A DNA stretch of 64,000 nucleotides from Stentor coeruleus. Its lineage: Eukaryota; Ciliophora; Heterotrichea; Heterotrichida; Stentoridae. The position numbers and the translations under genes are program-made. Position 1 is the first letter of the stretch. Each line of letters opens with the position of its first letter. Under the pieces are notes generated by a model. The model saw only the letters and a program-made list of their open reading frames with translations. It had not been told where the DNA came from and made no database searches. Below are positions 18,756 through 29,308 of this stretch, piece by piece. The stretch spans positions 93,013 through 157,012 of the forward strand of contig MPUH01000027.1 in NCBI GenBank assembly GCA_001970955.1. Reading direction: 5' to 3'.

Positions 18756-21215
18756 ATGGATGATACTTTAGAAAAACCTGCTCTTGAAAGAAAGTTTAAA
18801 ACAAAAAACCAAAAAACTGTATCCAAAGAAAGAATTCAGTATTTATGGAAAAGGGTAAGAAATGCTGCTAGAACTATAGGCAGATTAAGTAAAATGTCAA
18901 AAGATATACAATTACTTGGAGCATCGAAAAACATGTACATAGAAAAAGCAAGTAAAGAAACCTTTTTAAACTCAGGCTCAAAATCAGCAAAGTCAAAATC
19001 TTTCCTTCTATCTCCAAAAAGTAATATTTTTAAATATTGGTCTGTTCTCATGTTTCTGATACTTTTATACACTCTAACTATTACACCTTATTTAGTTTGT
19101 TTCATAGATTCTGTCACAGCTCCTTTAGATTATTTTAATCTTACAGTCGATATGCTTTTTTGTGTTGATATTGTAGTTAATATGTTTTTAGCTTATGAAG
19201 ATGATGAAGGAGTTCTTATTACAGATAGACAATTTATAATAAAACATTATTTAAAATCTTGGTTTTTAATTGATCTGATTTCTTCAATACCTTTTCAGTT
19301 TATCGAGCAAAAATATATACGGAATAATTATAATAAATTGTTCAGATTACTTAGATTACCAAGACTTTATAAACTTTTCAAGGTTTTTAGAATGAATAGG
19401 ATTATTAGGATTTTTAAAAGGTATGGATTTGTAAAGAAAATACTGCATTTATTAAGAGAACATAATGGGATTTTAAATCTTATTAAGTTTAGTGTTACAG
19501 TTACAATTCTTGTTCATATTATGGGATGCTTGTGGTTTTTTACTGCTAAATTTAATGAATTTAATCCTGATACTTGGGTATTCAGACATGGATATATAAA
19601 TTCTGATACTACAACTCTTTATATAACTTCAATTTATTTTGTTTTTACGACTTTAACAACAGTTGGCTATGGAGATATTGTTGCTTTTACGACTGAAGAA
19701 CGAGTTTTCGCTTTAATTATTATGAGCTTTGGGGTCGCATTTTATTCGTATACAATTTCGAACTTATCAACTATAATGGCAAGTATAGATTCTCGCACTT
19801 TGAATATGAAAGCAAGAATTTCAGCTTTAAATGAATTCGCAAAAGCAACAAAATTGCCCGAAGACTTGAAACAAAGGATAAAATCCCACATACTTCTTAA
19901 CTACGAAGAGAACATTTTTAGCTGGTTTGATCAAGATTCTCTTATGAACGAATTGCCATCATCTCTTAGAACAGAAGTTTCTTTGCACATGCATCATAAA
20001 ATTGTCGAAAAGGTGTATTTTTTCCAAGATAAAGATCCTGGTTTTATATCATATATGGTTCCTAAACTAAGAACTATATGTTTACAAGCAGGAGATTATT
20101 TATATAAAGAACATGAATATCCAGATGAGGTATATTTTTTAACAAAAGGAAGAGTTAATCTTCTTGCTCACAATGGCGCTGCATTTAAAACCTATGTTCA
20201 AGGTTCTTATTTTGGGGAATACGAAATCCTTGAAAATAAAACAAGAACATGCACAGTACAAGCCCATAAAGAAGGAGCTGAATTTTTAGTACTCTCAAAA
20301 AGACATTTCCTTAAAACTCTAGAAGAATTCCCTAAAATAGCTGAAGAAATCAGAGAAACCGCAAGACTTAGAGGGATTAAAAATTCCGAAGCCAAGGAAG
20401 AAGCTTTAAAACTTGAAACAAATACAAGAATTACTTTGGAAAAAAAAATCCGACTACCATTAGCAAGAAAAGTGTTTTCTCAATCATCTATGGAGGAAAA
20501 TGGGTATAAACTTGAGAGAATGAAAAGCAAATCAGTAAGTAGCACAAGAGAAAAAAATAGGAAAATGTGGCAAAATTTGATAAAAGAAAAAAAGGAAGAA
20601 GAAATAAAAGCAACTAGAGAAGTTCCTAAAGGTAAAAGTGAAAGCAAATGGGATATGATGATGAAAAATATTTTCCGAAGAAAGTCTAACCTTGCAACTA
20701 ATAATATTAGAGGAAATGAAAATATACATCAATCAGATACAATAAAAGAAGAAACAACAATTCAAGGAAAATCAGGTTTATTAGAAAGGACTTTAACAAT
20801 GCATCCTGCTAGTGCAAGTATTCAATCTCCAGTTACAAAAATTGGAAGTAAATGGAATATTGTTAGAGGAAAATATAATGAAATCCTTCAAATGTCAAAA
20901 GAAAATAATGAACCAATTGATTTATGGAATGAAGCCACTACAAATAAAGTGGATAAACTTGATTGGCTATTGGATGATGCTGAAGTTAATTCACCTTTAG
21001 GTAGTGATGATGAAAAAAAACAAGATCCTAAACTACTTTTGTTGAAAACTTTAAATAGTCATTTAGCACAACATAATTTGAGAATGCAGTATAAGATAAA
21101 TGTTGCGAGAAAAGCTTTTTCGATGCTTAAAATAAGACAGGATTATATAAAAACTCAGATTGATTCTTTGTATCAAGCAGCTATAAAGAAATTAAATAAT
21201 AGCAGAGATGATTAA
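18756..21215 (+). CDS. Potassium channel with cyclic nucleotide-binding domain (EAG/HCN type)
   Basis: 819 aa. The N-terminal ~92 residues are cytosolic and basic. Six membrane helices follow: S1 at ~94-116, S2/S3 at ~130-185, and S4 with regularly spaced Arg/Lys at ~196-222 (FRLLRLPRLYKLFKVFRMNR). The pore loop carries the K+ filter TTVGYGD at 301-307, then S6 and a C-linker. A CNBD occupies ~420-520 with FGEYEILENKTRTCTVQA; the GE pair and an Arg-Thr at the phosphate-binding cassette are kept, so ligand binding is possible. The remaining ~290 residues are charged, with a helical end. Such channels in ciliates set membrane potential and ciliary responses; that is family knowledge, not shown here. 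No intron seen. Confidence 0.92.
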   Translation: MDDTLEKPALERKFKTKNQKTVSKERIQYLWKRVRNAARTIGRLSKMSKDIQLLGASKNMYIEKASKETFLNSGSKSAKSKSFLLSPKSNIFKYWSVLMFLILLYTLTITPYLVCFIDSVTAPLDYFNLTVDMLFCVDIVVNMFLAYEDDEGVLITDRQFIIKHYLKSWFLIDLISSIPFQFIEQKYIRNNYNKLFRLLRLPRLYKLFKVFRMNRIIRIFKRYGFVKKILHLLREHNGILNLIKFSVTVTILVHIMGCLWFFTAKFNEFNPDTWVFRHGYINSDTTTLYITSIYFVFTTLTTVGYGDIVAFTTEERVFALIIMSFGVAFYSYTISNLSTIMASIDSRTLNMKARISALNEFAKATKLPEDLKQRIKSHILLNYEENIFSWFDQDSLMNELPSSLRTEVSLHMHHKIVEKVYFFQDKDPGFISYMVPKLRTICLQAGDYLYKEHEYPDEVYFLTKGRVNLLAHNGAAFKTYVQGSYFGEYEILENKTRTCTVQAHKEGAEFLVLSKRHFLKTLEEFPKIAEEIRETARLRGIKNSEAKEEALKLETNTRITLEKKIRLPLARKVFSQSSMEENGYKLERMKSKSVSSTREKNRKMWQNLIKEKKEEEIKATREVPKGKSESKWDMMMKNIFRRKSNLATNNIRGNENIHQSDTIKEETTIQGKSGLLERTLTMHPASASIQSPVTKIGSKWNIVRGKYNEILQMSKENNEPIDLWNEATTNKVDKLDWLLDDAEVNSPLGSDDEKKQDPKLLLLKTLNSHLAQHNLRMQYKINVARKAFSMLKIRQDYIKTQIDSLYQAAIKKLNNSRDD

Positions 21216-21733
21216 TAAAATAATTAAGATCCTGTTTTTATATGATTTTAGGAATTGGGATTTATGAGATTTTTTTTTGAAAAATTGGCTAGTGTGATGT
21301 GAAAATGATTAATCATCTCTAAGTAAATAATAAAATCAGGAAAATTATTCTATTAAGATCTGAATAAATTTTCGCCTAAAGCAACAAAATATTTCATATC
21401 AAGGCATTATTTTATTTTTGACAGAAGTTTTACATTACATAATCTATTCAACAAAATAATAAAATTTAAATACAAAATCAAAACTATTTATTACAATTTT
21501 ATAACATTTAAGAGACCATCTTCTTTCAAGAAATTTTTTGTCAAATTCCTTAAGACCTAGTATATTAGTCAAAACAATCCACTTGATTTTTTCTTCTTAT
21601 AAATATGTTTATAAAATAAAGATAATCATAATTAAGAAATTACTTTTAAAGTATTCTAAAATTATTTAAAAGTTTAGAATCATAAAATAATATATAGTTA
21701 CACTATCGAATATTTAGATTAAATTTTATAATC
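21216..21733. other. Intergenic between two CNBD genes
   Basis: 518 nt of AT-rich DNA, no feature noticed. The CNBD channel and the double-CNBD gene that flank it are on the same strand. Confidence 0.5.
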
Positions 21734-23068
21734 ATGAACAAAGGATTAAAACACCCACTCAAGTTAAATTTACAAAAACATCCACTACTAGTTTTGAACA
21801 TTGATTCAACCAAAAGCATTAGAACCCAAAAAATATACTCGCCTCAAAATTCTGTGAATACTTCAACTTGTCGGTCTATCCCCAGTCTCCCCAAGATTGA
21901 ATTTGATCCAAAGCTTTCTGATGTATTCCCTCAATGGCTTCTTGGTAGACAAGATTTCCAAGATGCCCTTTCAGCTCATTCATCTGATTTAAACCCTGCA
22001 ACAATCTGCAGGAAACCACACTATCAAAGAGATTCACTAGAAGTTAGAGCACTTAAAGCATGGACACAAGAGTGTTTTTTCTTCCAACATCTGACAGAAC
22101 GCACAGCAAATGAAGTTAGAAAAAAGCTCCGTACTCTTAATTTTAATAAAGGCGATACAATTTTCAAACAAAATGATCCTGGTGATTGTTTTTATATAGT
22201 AGCAAAAGGTCTTGTTGAAGTTTATAAAGATGGAATAGAGTTTATAGATATCATAGGACCAAAAAATACTATTGGAGAATGTGCTCTTGAAAACAATTGC
22301 TTAAGAAGTGCAACATTAATAGCTAAAACCCCAGTTTCATTGTTATTCTTGAAAAATGATGACTATAACGATATTGTTCATAGACAAAAACACAAAGAAA
22401 GATTAGATATGATAGAATACCTCAAATCTATACCTTTTTTCTGCACATTCTACGGCTCAAAACTTGAACGTATAGCCTGGAATCTTTTCCCAATGCAATA
22501 CAAAAAAAACCAAATAATCTATTCAATAAACGACGAGCCAATGAATTTTTACATAATCCGCAAAGGTTCAGTGAAAATGGAAAAAACAGTATCTTTAAAA
22601 CTTAAAAGTCGAATGCCTTGTGGATATAAAAGTCAAAAATTTTTTGTAAGGGAAAGAACTTATCTTCAAGTATTACGTGAATGTTCTAATGGAGAGTTTT
22701 TTGGAGAAGAAGAAATTGTTAAAGGTATTGGAAGAGGTTGTAAAGTTGTATGTGCAAATGATGATACAATTTTATGGCTTTTGAATAAAGATTTGTTTTT
22801 AAGTATTTTTAGTGAAAATGATATTGAGAATATGGCCAAAATGTATGCTGAAAGACCTACATCGAAATTTTTGAAAAAAAAACTGAGAAGTGATTTTATG
22901 GGACATGTGAATAGGTTTAAGGCTATACTTGATGCAACACATCCAAGTCCGTTAAGTATAGGTCGGGAAGAACCGAATAAAAAAGGTAATTTGATTAAAA
23001 GTTTTAAGAATCAACATGATAATATGATAAACAGTCAACTGTTAGAAGAAAAAATAGTTATTGAATAA
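21734..23068 (+). CDS. Soluble protein with two cyclic nucleotide-binding domains
   Basis: 444 aa, no membrane helix. The first CNBD (~113-215) has a well-formed phosphate-binding cassette, IGECALENNCLRSATLIA, with Glu182 and Arg191 as in PKA/PKG regulatory domains. The second (~232-380) has a GEFFGEEEIVKG cassette start but lacks the Arg-Ala pair, so it may not bind ligand. No kinase domain, inhibitor site or dimerisation helix of the PKA R subunit is recognised. It may be a cNMP-responsive adaptor; members of this family occur in cilia of other eukaryotes. It follows the CNBD channel gene, which suggests a shared theme but not co-transcription, since 518 nt separate them. Confidence 0.85.
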   Translation: MNKGLKHPLKLNLQKHPLLVLNIDSTKSIRTQKIYSPQNSVNTSTCRSIPSLPKIEFDPKLSDVFPQWLLGRQDFQDALSAHSSDLNPATICRKPHYQRDSLEVRALKAWTQECFFFQHLTERTANEVRKKLRTLNFNKGDTIFKQNDPGDCFYIVAKGLVEVYKDGIEFIDIIGPKNTIGECALENNCLRSATLIAKTPVSLLFLKNDDYNDIVHRQKHKERLDMIEYLKSIPFFCTFYGSKLERIAWNLFPMQYKKNQIIYSINDEPMNFYIIRKGSVKMEKTVSLKLKSRMPCGYKSQKFFVRERTYLQVLRECSNGEFFGEEEIVKGIGRGCKVVCANDDTILWLLNKDLFLSIFSENDIENMAKMYAERPTSKFLKKKLRSDFMGHVNRFKAILDATHPSPLSIGREEPNKKGNLIKSFKNQHDNMINSQLLEEKIVIE

Positions 23069-23716
23069 TCAAGTGTGTTGTTATAAATATTAATTAAGAG
23101 GCTAAGTAGTAAAATATTAGAATAATAGTTATAAATATGTTGAAAAAGATATGTGAGGGTAAAAAATTATATTAGTGTTATAATAAATTAGATTAATAAG
23201 ATAATAATTCGTATAATTTTTATGATCAAATTTATTATTACTCATATTGAAAGCTATAAATTTTGTCTTGTGTTTTGTACATTAAAAAAATAGAACTATT
23301 TAGTGGAATATGCATAAATTCACAAGTTTTTTTTGGTAAGAAGATGTCTGCGTTAATAAAAATGTATAGACAATAAAATAGTTTATAGTCTTTTTATTAT
23401 TTAATTCTTATGCAATACTCAAATATTTTATGGGATTTAAACAAATTCCAAAAAAAATTAACAAGGTTTAATTTGGGTTAAAACATTAAAACTTTATCAT
23501 TTTCAGATAAATAATATTATTAAAAAACTAACACATTCTTCAAATCTAATTTTTTTATCAAATCCTTTCAAAACTTATTCCTAAATCCTTAAAAATACCA
23601 AAAATATCCCACCTAATAACCCTATACAAAACCCATTATCATAAATTTATTTAATAAAGATAAAATTCTCCACACAAAGTATCAATAATTTCTAATTAAT
23701 TATCTTCCACAAAGGA
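23069..23716. other. Intergenic between convergent genes
   Basis: 648 nt of AT-rich DNA between two 3' ends. No feature noticed. Confidence 0.55.
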
Positions 23717-24730
23717 TTAAACAACTTTTATGCTTTGCATAAAGTTCTTATTTTCGCTTTGCTTTTTTAATTTAATTATAATATCTTGGTCAACTTTACT
23801 TTTTCTAATACATTCTTGATTGTCTTCATAAGTTTTTTCTATAAGAATTTCTTTATCATCGAAATTTTTAGGTACTTTAGAATTCTCATAGTTTTGACTT
23901 TCTATGTTTGATATATGAACTCTTTGTTTGTAAAAGGCAAACTTTTCTCGTTCATACAATAACGATTCTTTGAGCATTTGATTTTGTCTTATTAAGATTT
24001 TCCAGTTTTCTTCTTTGGTATTGAAATTTTTTAAATTAATATTAGACATATCCATGTATAGCTGATCTAAACTTGCATATTTATTGTTTAGTTCTTCAAA
24101 TCTTGATGACCAGCTCATGTTTAATGATATACTTGCATCAAGTTCAGATTTAGTAGCTTTGTTAATCATCTTTAAATGTCTGATTTTCCTCTCCTGTTTT
24201 TCCAAACTTTCTTTTTGGCAATCAATAAATTTCTCATATTCCTTTTGTATTTCCAGCAAAAAGGGTTTTAGTTCAGGCTCAATTTCAAAAATTTTCATAA
24301 TAAAAGTTTTACAACACCCAAGCCTGTTTTCGATATTCTGTTCTTGAGACATTTTCTGCATATAATTTCCATACAATTCATTATAAAGTTTGCTTTTATC
24401 TATCTCTGGACTTGAATCTATATGATTGTTTTGATGAAGATGATATTTGCTTTTATTTATAGCTACTATATTGATAGAATGAGCTAAAGGATTAGGCTTT
24501 TTTATCGTAAACTGAGGGTTTTTGGTTATTTTTTCAAGAGACTTTATAGAACTTTTATGCTTTAATGGACTTGGTGTAGAAGAAAGCTTGCGGTTGTTGT
24601 TTAGGGGATATTTTATATCTTGAGGCTTATCTTCTGATGAATCGTATATATTAGATTCACTATTAAGCTTGCGGATTCTTGTATTGTTTTGGATTTTTAA
24701 TACATTGCTTTCAGAATGACGGGCAGCCAT
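23717..24730 (-). CDS. TSNAXIP1-like coiled-coil protein A
   Basis: 337 aa. A disordered Ser/Lys-rich N terminus (~1-120) is followed by coiled coil. Residues ~138-185 (ending in LKPFLLEIQKEYEKFIDCQK) resemble the TSNAXIP1 N-terminal domain, where a helix ending in G-P-L-L-x-x-I-K-x-E-Y-E is typical. A later segment EENWKILIRQNQMLKESL is shared with the gene at 27543. TSNAXIP1-family proteins are found mostly in ciliated organisms and sperm, so a ciliary role is plausible. The family call is by pattern memory. The gene lies head-to-head with its paralogue across 2.8 kb. Confidence 0.7.
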   Translation of the reverse strand: MAARHSESNVLKIQNNTRIRKLNSESNIYDSSEDKPQDIKYPLNNNRKLSSTPSPLKHKSSIKSLEKITKNPQFTIKKPNPLAHSINIVAINKSKYHLHQNNHIDSSPEIDKSKLYNELYGNYMQKMSQEQNIENRLGCCKTFIMKIFEIEPELKPFLLEIQKEYEKFIDCQKESLEKQERKIRHLKMINKATKSELDASISLNMSWSSRFEELNNKYASLDQLYMDMSNINLKNFNTKEENWKILIRQNQMLKESLLYEREKFAFYKQRVHISNIESQNYENSKVPKNFDDKEILIEKTYEDNQECIRKSKVDQDIIIKLKKQSENKNFMQSIKVV

Positions 24731-25169
24731 GAAAATTATTTATCATTATTTCTTATGATGAGTGTATATCAGTTAAGGGTATTATTAATCAAAAGGAATT
24801 AAGTTGTAAATGGCATAATTTTTATATAATTTTTTAATATATTGTTAGTATTTGGAATCATAAGTGGTGTATAGTGAAGTTTTTGGTTTGTAAAGGTTAT
24901 GTAAAAATGGTTTTTGTTTTATGAGTAAAGATTAAATGCTAAATTGGGTTGTTGAGAATTGTTAGATTATTTTGTTGGGTATGAGGGAGAAAGTTACTTA
25001 AAGAGAATTATTGGAAAGGTTTTATTTGATATATTAAAATTTTGGAATAATAAGGTTTATTAAATGCTAAAATTTATTATTGTATGCAAATTAATGTTTT
25101 ATATTGGAAATTATTGAATGGAATATCAAATGTAATAATTTGAATTAAGAATCTTTCATGCTTTTTGGT

Positions 25170-25364
25170 TTATAGTTTTTTTATAGTGTGGATATAAAAT
25201 TTTAGTTTATGATGATAGAAAGATTTCAGATTTTTGTAAGACACAGCTCCTTGGGCACAATCATAAACAGCTCCTCCCAACGTATATTCATTTTTAACAA
25301 AAATGACAAGAAATCTGCAGTAAAATTCCACCTTGAAAACTAAGTCGGCAAGCCAGTCTACACC
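25170..25364 (-). pseudogene. Possible coding relic, family unknown
   Basis: A frame without ATG stays open for 64 codons to a TAA at 25170-25172. The first ~45 codons are much richer in G and C than the surroundings and encode DWLADLVFKVEFYCRFLVIF, then NEYTLGGAVYDCAQGAV. A TAG lies just upstream in the same frame. The composition suggests former coding sequence, but no family is recognised. It could also be a structured RNA, since cagctcct occurs twice nearby on the plus strand. Confidence 0.25.
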
Positions 25365-25904
25365 CTAATAATCATAATGAGAGATGAAGGGAAATCTTCA
25401 AAGGCAAAAAATCAAGCATAACAAAATCACTTCTTTAGACTCAATTATCTTCAAATCAATCAAAGTAATAATGTGTGATGATAAGAAAATACATATAAAA
25501 TAAGATTTTTCCATATGTTTTATATAAACTTCCAAATTTTAAAGCTTAAGAATTGCTTAATAGCTAAAGTTCGATTTCTAGGTATAATTTGTTGACTCTA
25601 TTCTTGTAATATTTTAGAAATTCTAATATCAAAAACATTTTTCATATTATAACATTTTCTCTTTTAGTCTATCAAAATTTCCTCAATGCATTTATTACCC
25701 AGCCACAAATCCAAGTATTTAAAAGCGTATTTACACAATTTTTCTTTATATAACTTATAATAAAAAGTATCATAAAACTAATATCAACATCCTTAATTCC
25801 TAAATTATATTCACAACCTATATCCTTTCTCTATCTAATCTAATCTAAATCATCAAATAATAATCTATCATTCACTACTTAATCTGTTAAAATCACAACA
25901 TTAA

Positions 25905-26018
25905 ATGAAATCGACTATCAAAAACCTCAAGGCCGAAACTAAGAAATCTTTATCAAGTTCTAAAAAAATCCTAGTCATATTATTTATCTCTAGTCTATTT
26001 ATCTCTAACTTCTTTTAA
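25905..26018 (+). CDS. Possible 37-aa single-span membrane peptide
   Basis: ATG at 25905 (context AAATGA), TAA at 26016-26018. The peptide has a basic, Ser/Lys-rich N-terminal half (KNLKAETKKSLSSSKK) and a hydrophobic second half (ILVIL ... LFISNFF). Such short ORFs also arise by chance in AT-rich DNA. The orderly split between basic and hydrophobic halves, and the use of GCC, CTC and AAG codons, is the only support. Confidence 0.22.
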   Translation: MKSTIKNLKAETKKSLSSSKKILVILFISSLFISNFF

Positions 26019-27542
26019 TCATCAGTGCTTATAAAGTTTTAGAAACTAACAAAAAATATCATAACTTTCTCTAGAAATTCATGTCAAATTTAAGATTTAA
26101 AGCATAGAAATTGTTTATTGATAATTCGTAAATCTACTTCCTTTATCTTTTATTACAAAGTTTTTCTATACTAGGTCTATTTGTCCTAAGCATATTAGCA
26201 AAAACATTATTTGATTAATGAGAAGGTTTTTTTATGTTAGTTGATGCATAATTTATAGGGTAAGTTTGCCCTATACCCTATCGAATTTTGTCAGCAAAAG
26301 TAATTACAAGAAAATATTAAAGAAATTTGAGGCTAATAAGAAGATTCAAAACTATAAATACAACTTGTTTTTTAAGATTGACTCTAAATTGACTTATTAA
26401 TGTTTCAAATCTGATTATAGGAATGCTTTTTTGGATGCTTTTCTTTGTGACGTTTCTTAGCTTTATGCTTATGAATTGTATAAATATTATCTCAGGGATA
26501 GCTTTAGCTACTACTGAATAGGTAGGTTTAAATACAGAGAATTTACTTATTGGTTGAATTAGCATAGTTAGATTTGGTACCTACTTTTTTATGAAAAGGT
26601 CTAAAGAAAAGAAATTTATTGATTGTAAAAGTGTTTAAGATTTAATATCATGATTTTTTAGGAATAGGATAACGATATGATGTGTAAGTAGATGAAGACT
26701 ACAGAAGTGATGAGTTTATAAATCGAAAAAAAAATAGGTTTTTGGATTTGAAAGGATGAATTATTGTATGGCGTTTTCTTATAAGAAGAATTGTGCAGGC
26801 AACAGAGAATCGTTTGATATGCTTATAAGTTTTTTAGTTATTTTAAGTTTCGACAATTTTATGGTGCTAGATGGGAATTGTTGATATTTTTATAATTTTT
26901 ATGTTATTGCGAGTTTTGTTTATGGTAAAGGTTTATGTATTTTTTATAAGACTGTATTTTAAGTAGTTTAAATTACTTAAGTATGCTTATAATAAAAAAG
27001 TTTTGACCAAAATAATCACGTATCTTCCATTAATCCTAATAAAATGCTATTTATTCCCTTAGGTCAATTCTTTTATTATCATTACTTTTAGTGAATTGAA
27101 AGCATGAGATTAGATGAAAATATTATTTTAGTTATAGAAATTCATTTGCACGAGATATAAACATATAAAAGATAGTTTCTTATGTATTTTTCAATTATTT
27201 GTAAAATCCAATATAATAATGGAATCTTATAATAATTTTATAACAATACACATAATTTTGAGAAGCGTCTGGCTCATCACTATTTAATGTGTCCGACTAT
27301 AATAATAATCATAGTTTAATAGTTTATGATGAAAATCCGCTTTCATTTATCCTATTATATTAAAGATATCATTTTAGAATGTTCTTTTGCATTTCGTTAG
27401 ACATCATCACCAAATAATATTTTAGCTTCTGAGCTTTCAGAATTACTAATCCATTAGATTTCATCCTATCCAAAGATTTTTAAAAACTGAATTTTAACTT
27501 ATAGGCATGATTACAGGATATTAATGAAATGGTTATAAAGTT

Positions 27543-28574
27543 ATGTCAAACGGACCTCGTAATGCTCAAACATTGGACAAAATCAAATTGAACAGAAGTA
27601 TCAGTAAGGATCGAGTAATAATTCGTTCTACAACGAGTATTATAGAAAAATTAGATGTACATAAAAACGATTTTATGAAAAACCTCGCAGAATCACTTTC
27701 GCCAACTTCAGGTACTAAAGCGAAATCTCCAAGTCATAATCACTCAGTTGTGAACTCACATAAAATAAAAGCAAAACACCTTAAGAATAAGGATAAATCA
27801 GTGATTTATGCCCCTTTTAAGCATTTATTTCCACATAAAACTTATGAGGGTTTAAATAATTTTCCAAGTCATACACAGGTTAAAACTGATTATCAAAACT
27901 CAATAGCTTCAATCAACCTAGAAAACGATTCTAAAGTAAGATTTGAAGCATGCAAGCATCTTTTTGATGAAATAAAAGATAATAAAAATGAGCTTGCTCC
28001 GGTAATTAAGTTTGTCTTAAAAGAATTTGAAAGTTATACACATCTCCAAGAGCAAAAAATTGAGTCACAAGCTGAGTCTTTACTGAAGCTCGAAAGTGAG
28101 AAAAAAATGTTATTGTGGGAAATGCATAAAATTGTTAACCAAAATCGTACATTTGCTGAAAACATAGAGAAATTAGAAAATATTATAAACAAAATGGTAT
28201 TAAAGTTCAATGAAATTGCCCATATTGATGCAAAAAGCTTAGAGAAAACTGATGAGAATTGGGATTTGATAGCAAAAGAAAACACTTTATTTAAAGAAGA
28301 ACTTAATGTGGCTCATCATCAAACCCATCTCTATCGAGCTAAAGCTAAGAAACTACAGAAAATACTTTTGGAACTGGAGAAAGTTGGAGTTTTTATCCCC
28401 CAGCTTCATGCTAAAGAAATAACCCAAAAATTCACCCAAGAAGACAATCAAGCAGATGACGATAATATAGACAATGAAAATTTAGTCTCTGGTAAACAAC
28501 CTTCTGTAGTAAAACCATTAGAGGTTCCATTATTGACATTACAAAATAAAAATGAAAATCCTAATCTTCACTAA
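27543..28574 (+). CDS. TSNAXIP1-like coiled-coil protein B
   Basis: 343 aa. The N-terminal ~115 residues are disordered. Residues ~135-185 (FEACKHLFDEIKDNKNELAP and the following FVLKEFESYTHLQEQKI) fit the TSNAXIP1 N-terminal helix pattern. A coiled coil follows, with the segment DENWDLIAKENTLFKEEL that matches the partner at 23.7 kb in spacing and key residues (ENW...N..K..L). The C terminus is acidic and disordered. The two genes point away from each other, which suggests an old inverted duplication. A ciliary role is inferred from the family only. Confidence 0.7.
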   Translation: MSNGPRNAQTLDKIKLNRSISKDRVIIRSTTSIIEKLDVHKNDFMKNLAESLSPTSGTKAKSPSHNHSVVNSHKIKAKHLKNKDKSVIYAPFKHLFPHKTYEGLNNFPSHTQVKTDYQNSIASINLENDSKVRFEACKHLFDEIKDNKNELAPVIKFVLKEFESYTHLQEQKIESQAESLLKLESEKKMLLWEMHKIVNQNRTFAENIEKLENIINKMVLKFNEIAHIDAKSLEKTDENWDLIAKENTLFKEELNVAHHQTHLYRAKAKKLQKILLELEKVGVFIPQLHAKEITQKFTQEDNQADDDNIDNENLVSGKQPSVVKPLEVPLLTLQNKNENPNLH

Positions 28575-29308
28575 AGTGAAATTAGAAACATTTTACTTGC
28601 TTGAGTTATTTAATTTAAACAAGATACACTAAAATTCTTCATCTTAATTATTATATATATAAGTTACATATAATCAATCATGAAATTAATGCTTTAATAG
28701 TTTCATTTCAATATATGATAATAAAAATAATTTAAAGCGCATTATTATATAATATAACCAGCTCGATTTAATTTAACTATCAAATACATTTTCAATATAT
28801 AATCCTATATGATTTACCAACTCTAGTTTGAATTTATTCTGCAAGCTTATAAAAAAATCATTCATAATTTTATATAGCAAACTCTTATACAAATAAAAAG
28901 ATACTCACACAAATATAAATTTAAACTTCATTATCCAATCATCGAAATGAATTCTTCAAAAAAAAATTATAAAATCTCAATATTAAATGCCATATAAAAA
29001 ATCTTAATCATTACTCAGTATCGATAATTATAATTCAATATCTAAAAGTAATTCATATACTAAAATTCAATTTAACATATATATATATATGAAAAAAATC
29101 TTAAATATCAATAAACTCATATAATCGATTATATTCTCCTCAAGATAAAAAAGTTTATATTCCTATATTTTATTTTTAATTAAAATCATCATATAAAGTC
29201 ACTTTAAAGACTGATATAATAACATAAACTTTCATAATTAATCTATATTTCTAACATAATTTACTTATCAATTCTATAACTTTACACAAACATAAAATTC
29301 ATACTAAT
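28575..29308. other. Intergenic, very AT-rich
   Basis: 734 nt, including an (AT)n run near 29080. It presumably holds the 3' end of the coiled-coil gene and the promoter of the four-span protein. No feature beyond composition. Confidence 0.55.

Larger units (their letters stand above)
24731..27542. other. 2.8-kb gene-poor region between two divergent paralogues
   Basis: The longest stretch without a confident gene. It begins with G/T-rich DNA. It includes a GC-elevated island at about 25170-25364 with an open minus-strand frame, a possible 37-aa membrane microprotein at 25905, and a purine-rich plus-strand segment at 26200-26960 with no stop depletion. ATGCTTAT octamers occur at 26464, 26819 and 26983. 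Nothing else supports a gene. Confidence 0.5.

Noticed and set aside
26317-26565. 82-codon minus-strand ORF
   Set aside because: Ile/Lys/Phe-rich chance ORF in AT-rich DNA, with no motif.
26281-27000. Plus-strand frame that reads as protein if stops are taken as Gln/Trp
   Set aside because: About 18 stops in 240 codons is what random DNA of this base composition gives, and no motif is present. The impression comes from purine-rich sequence.
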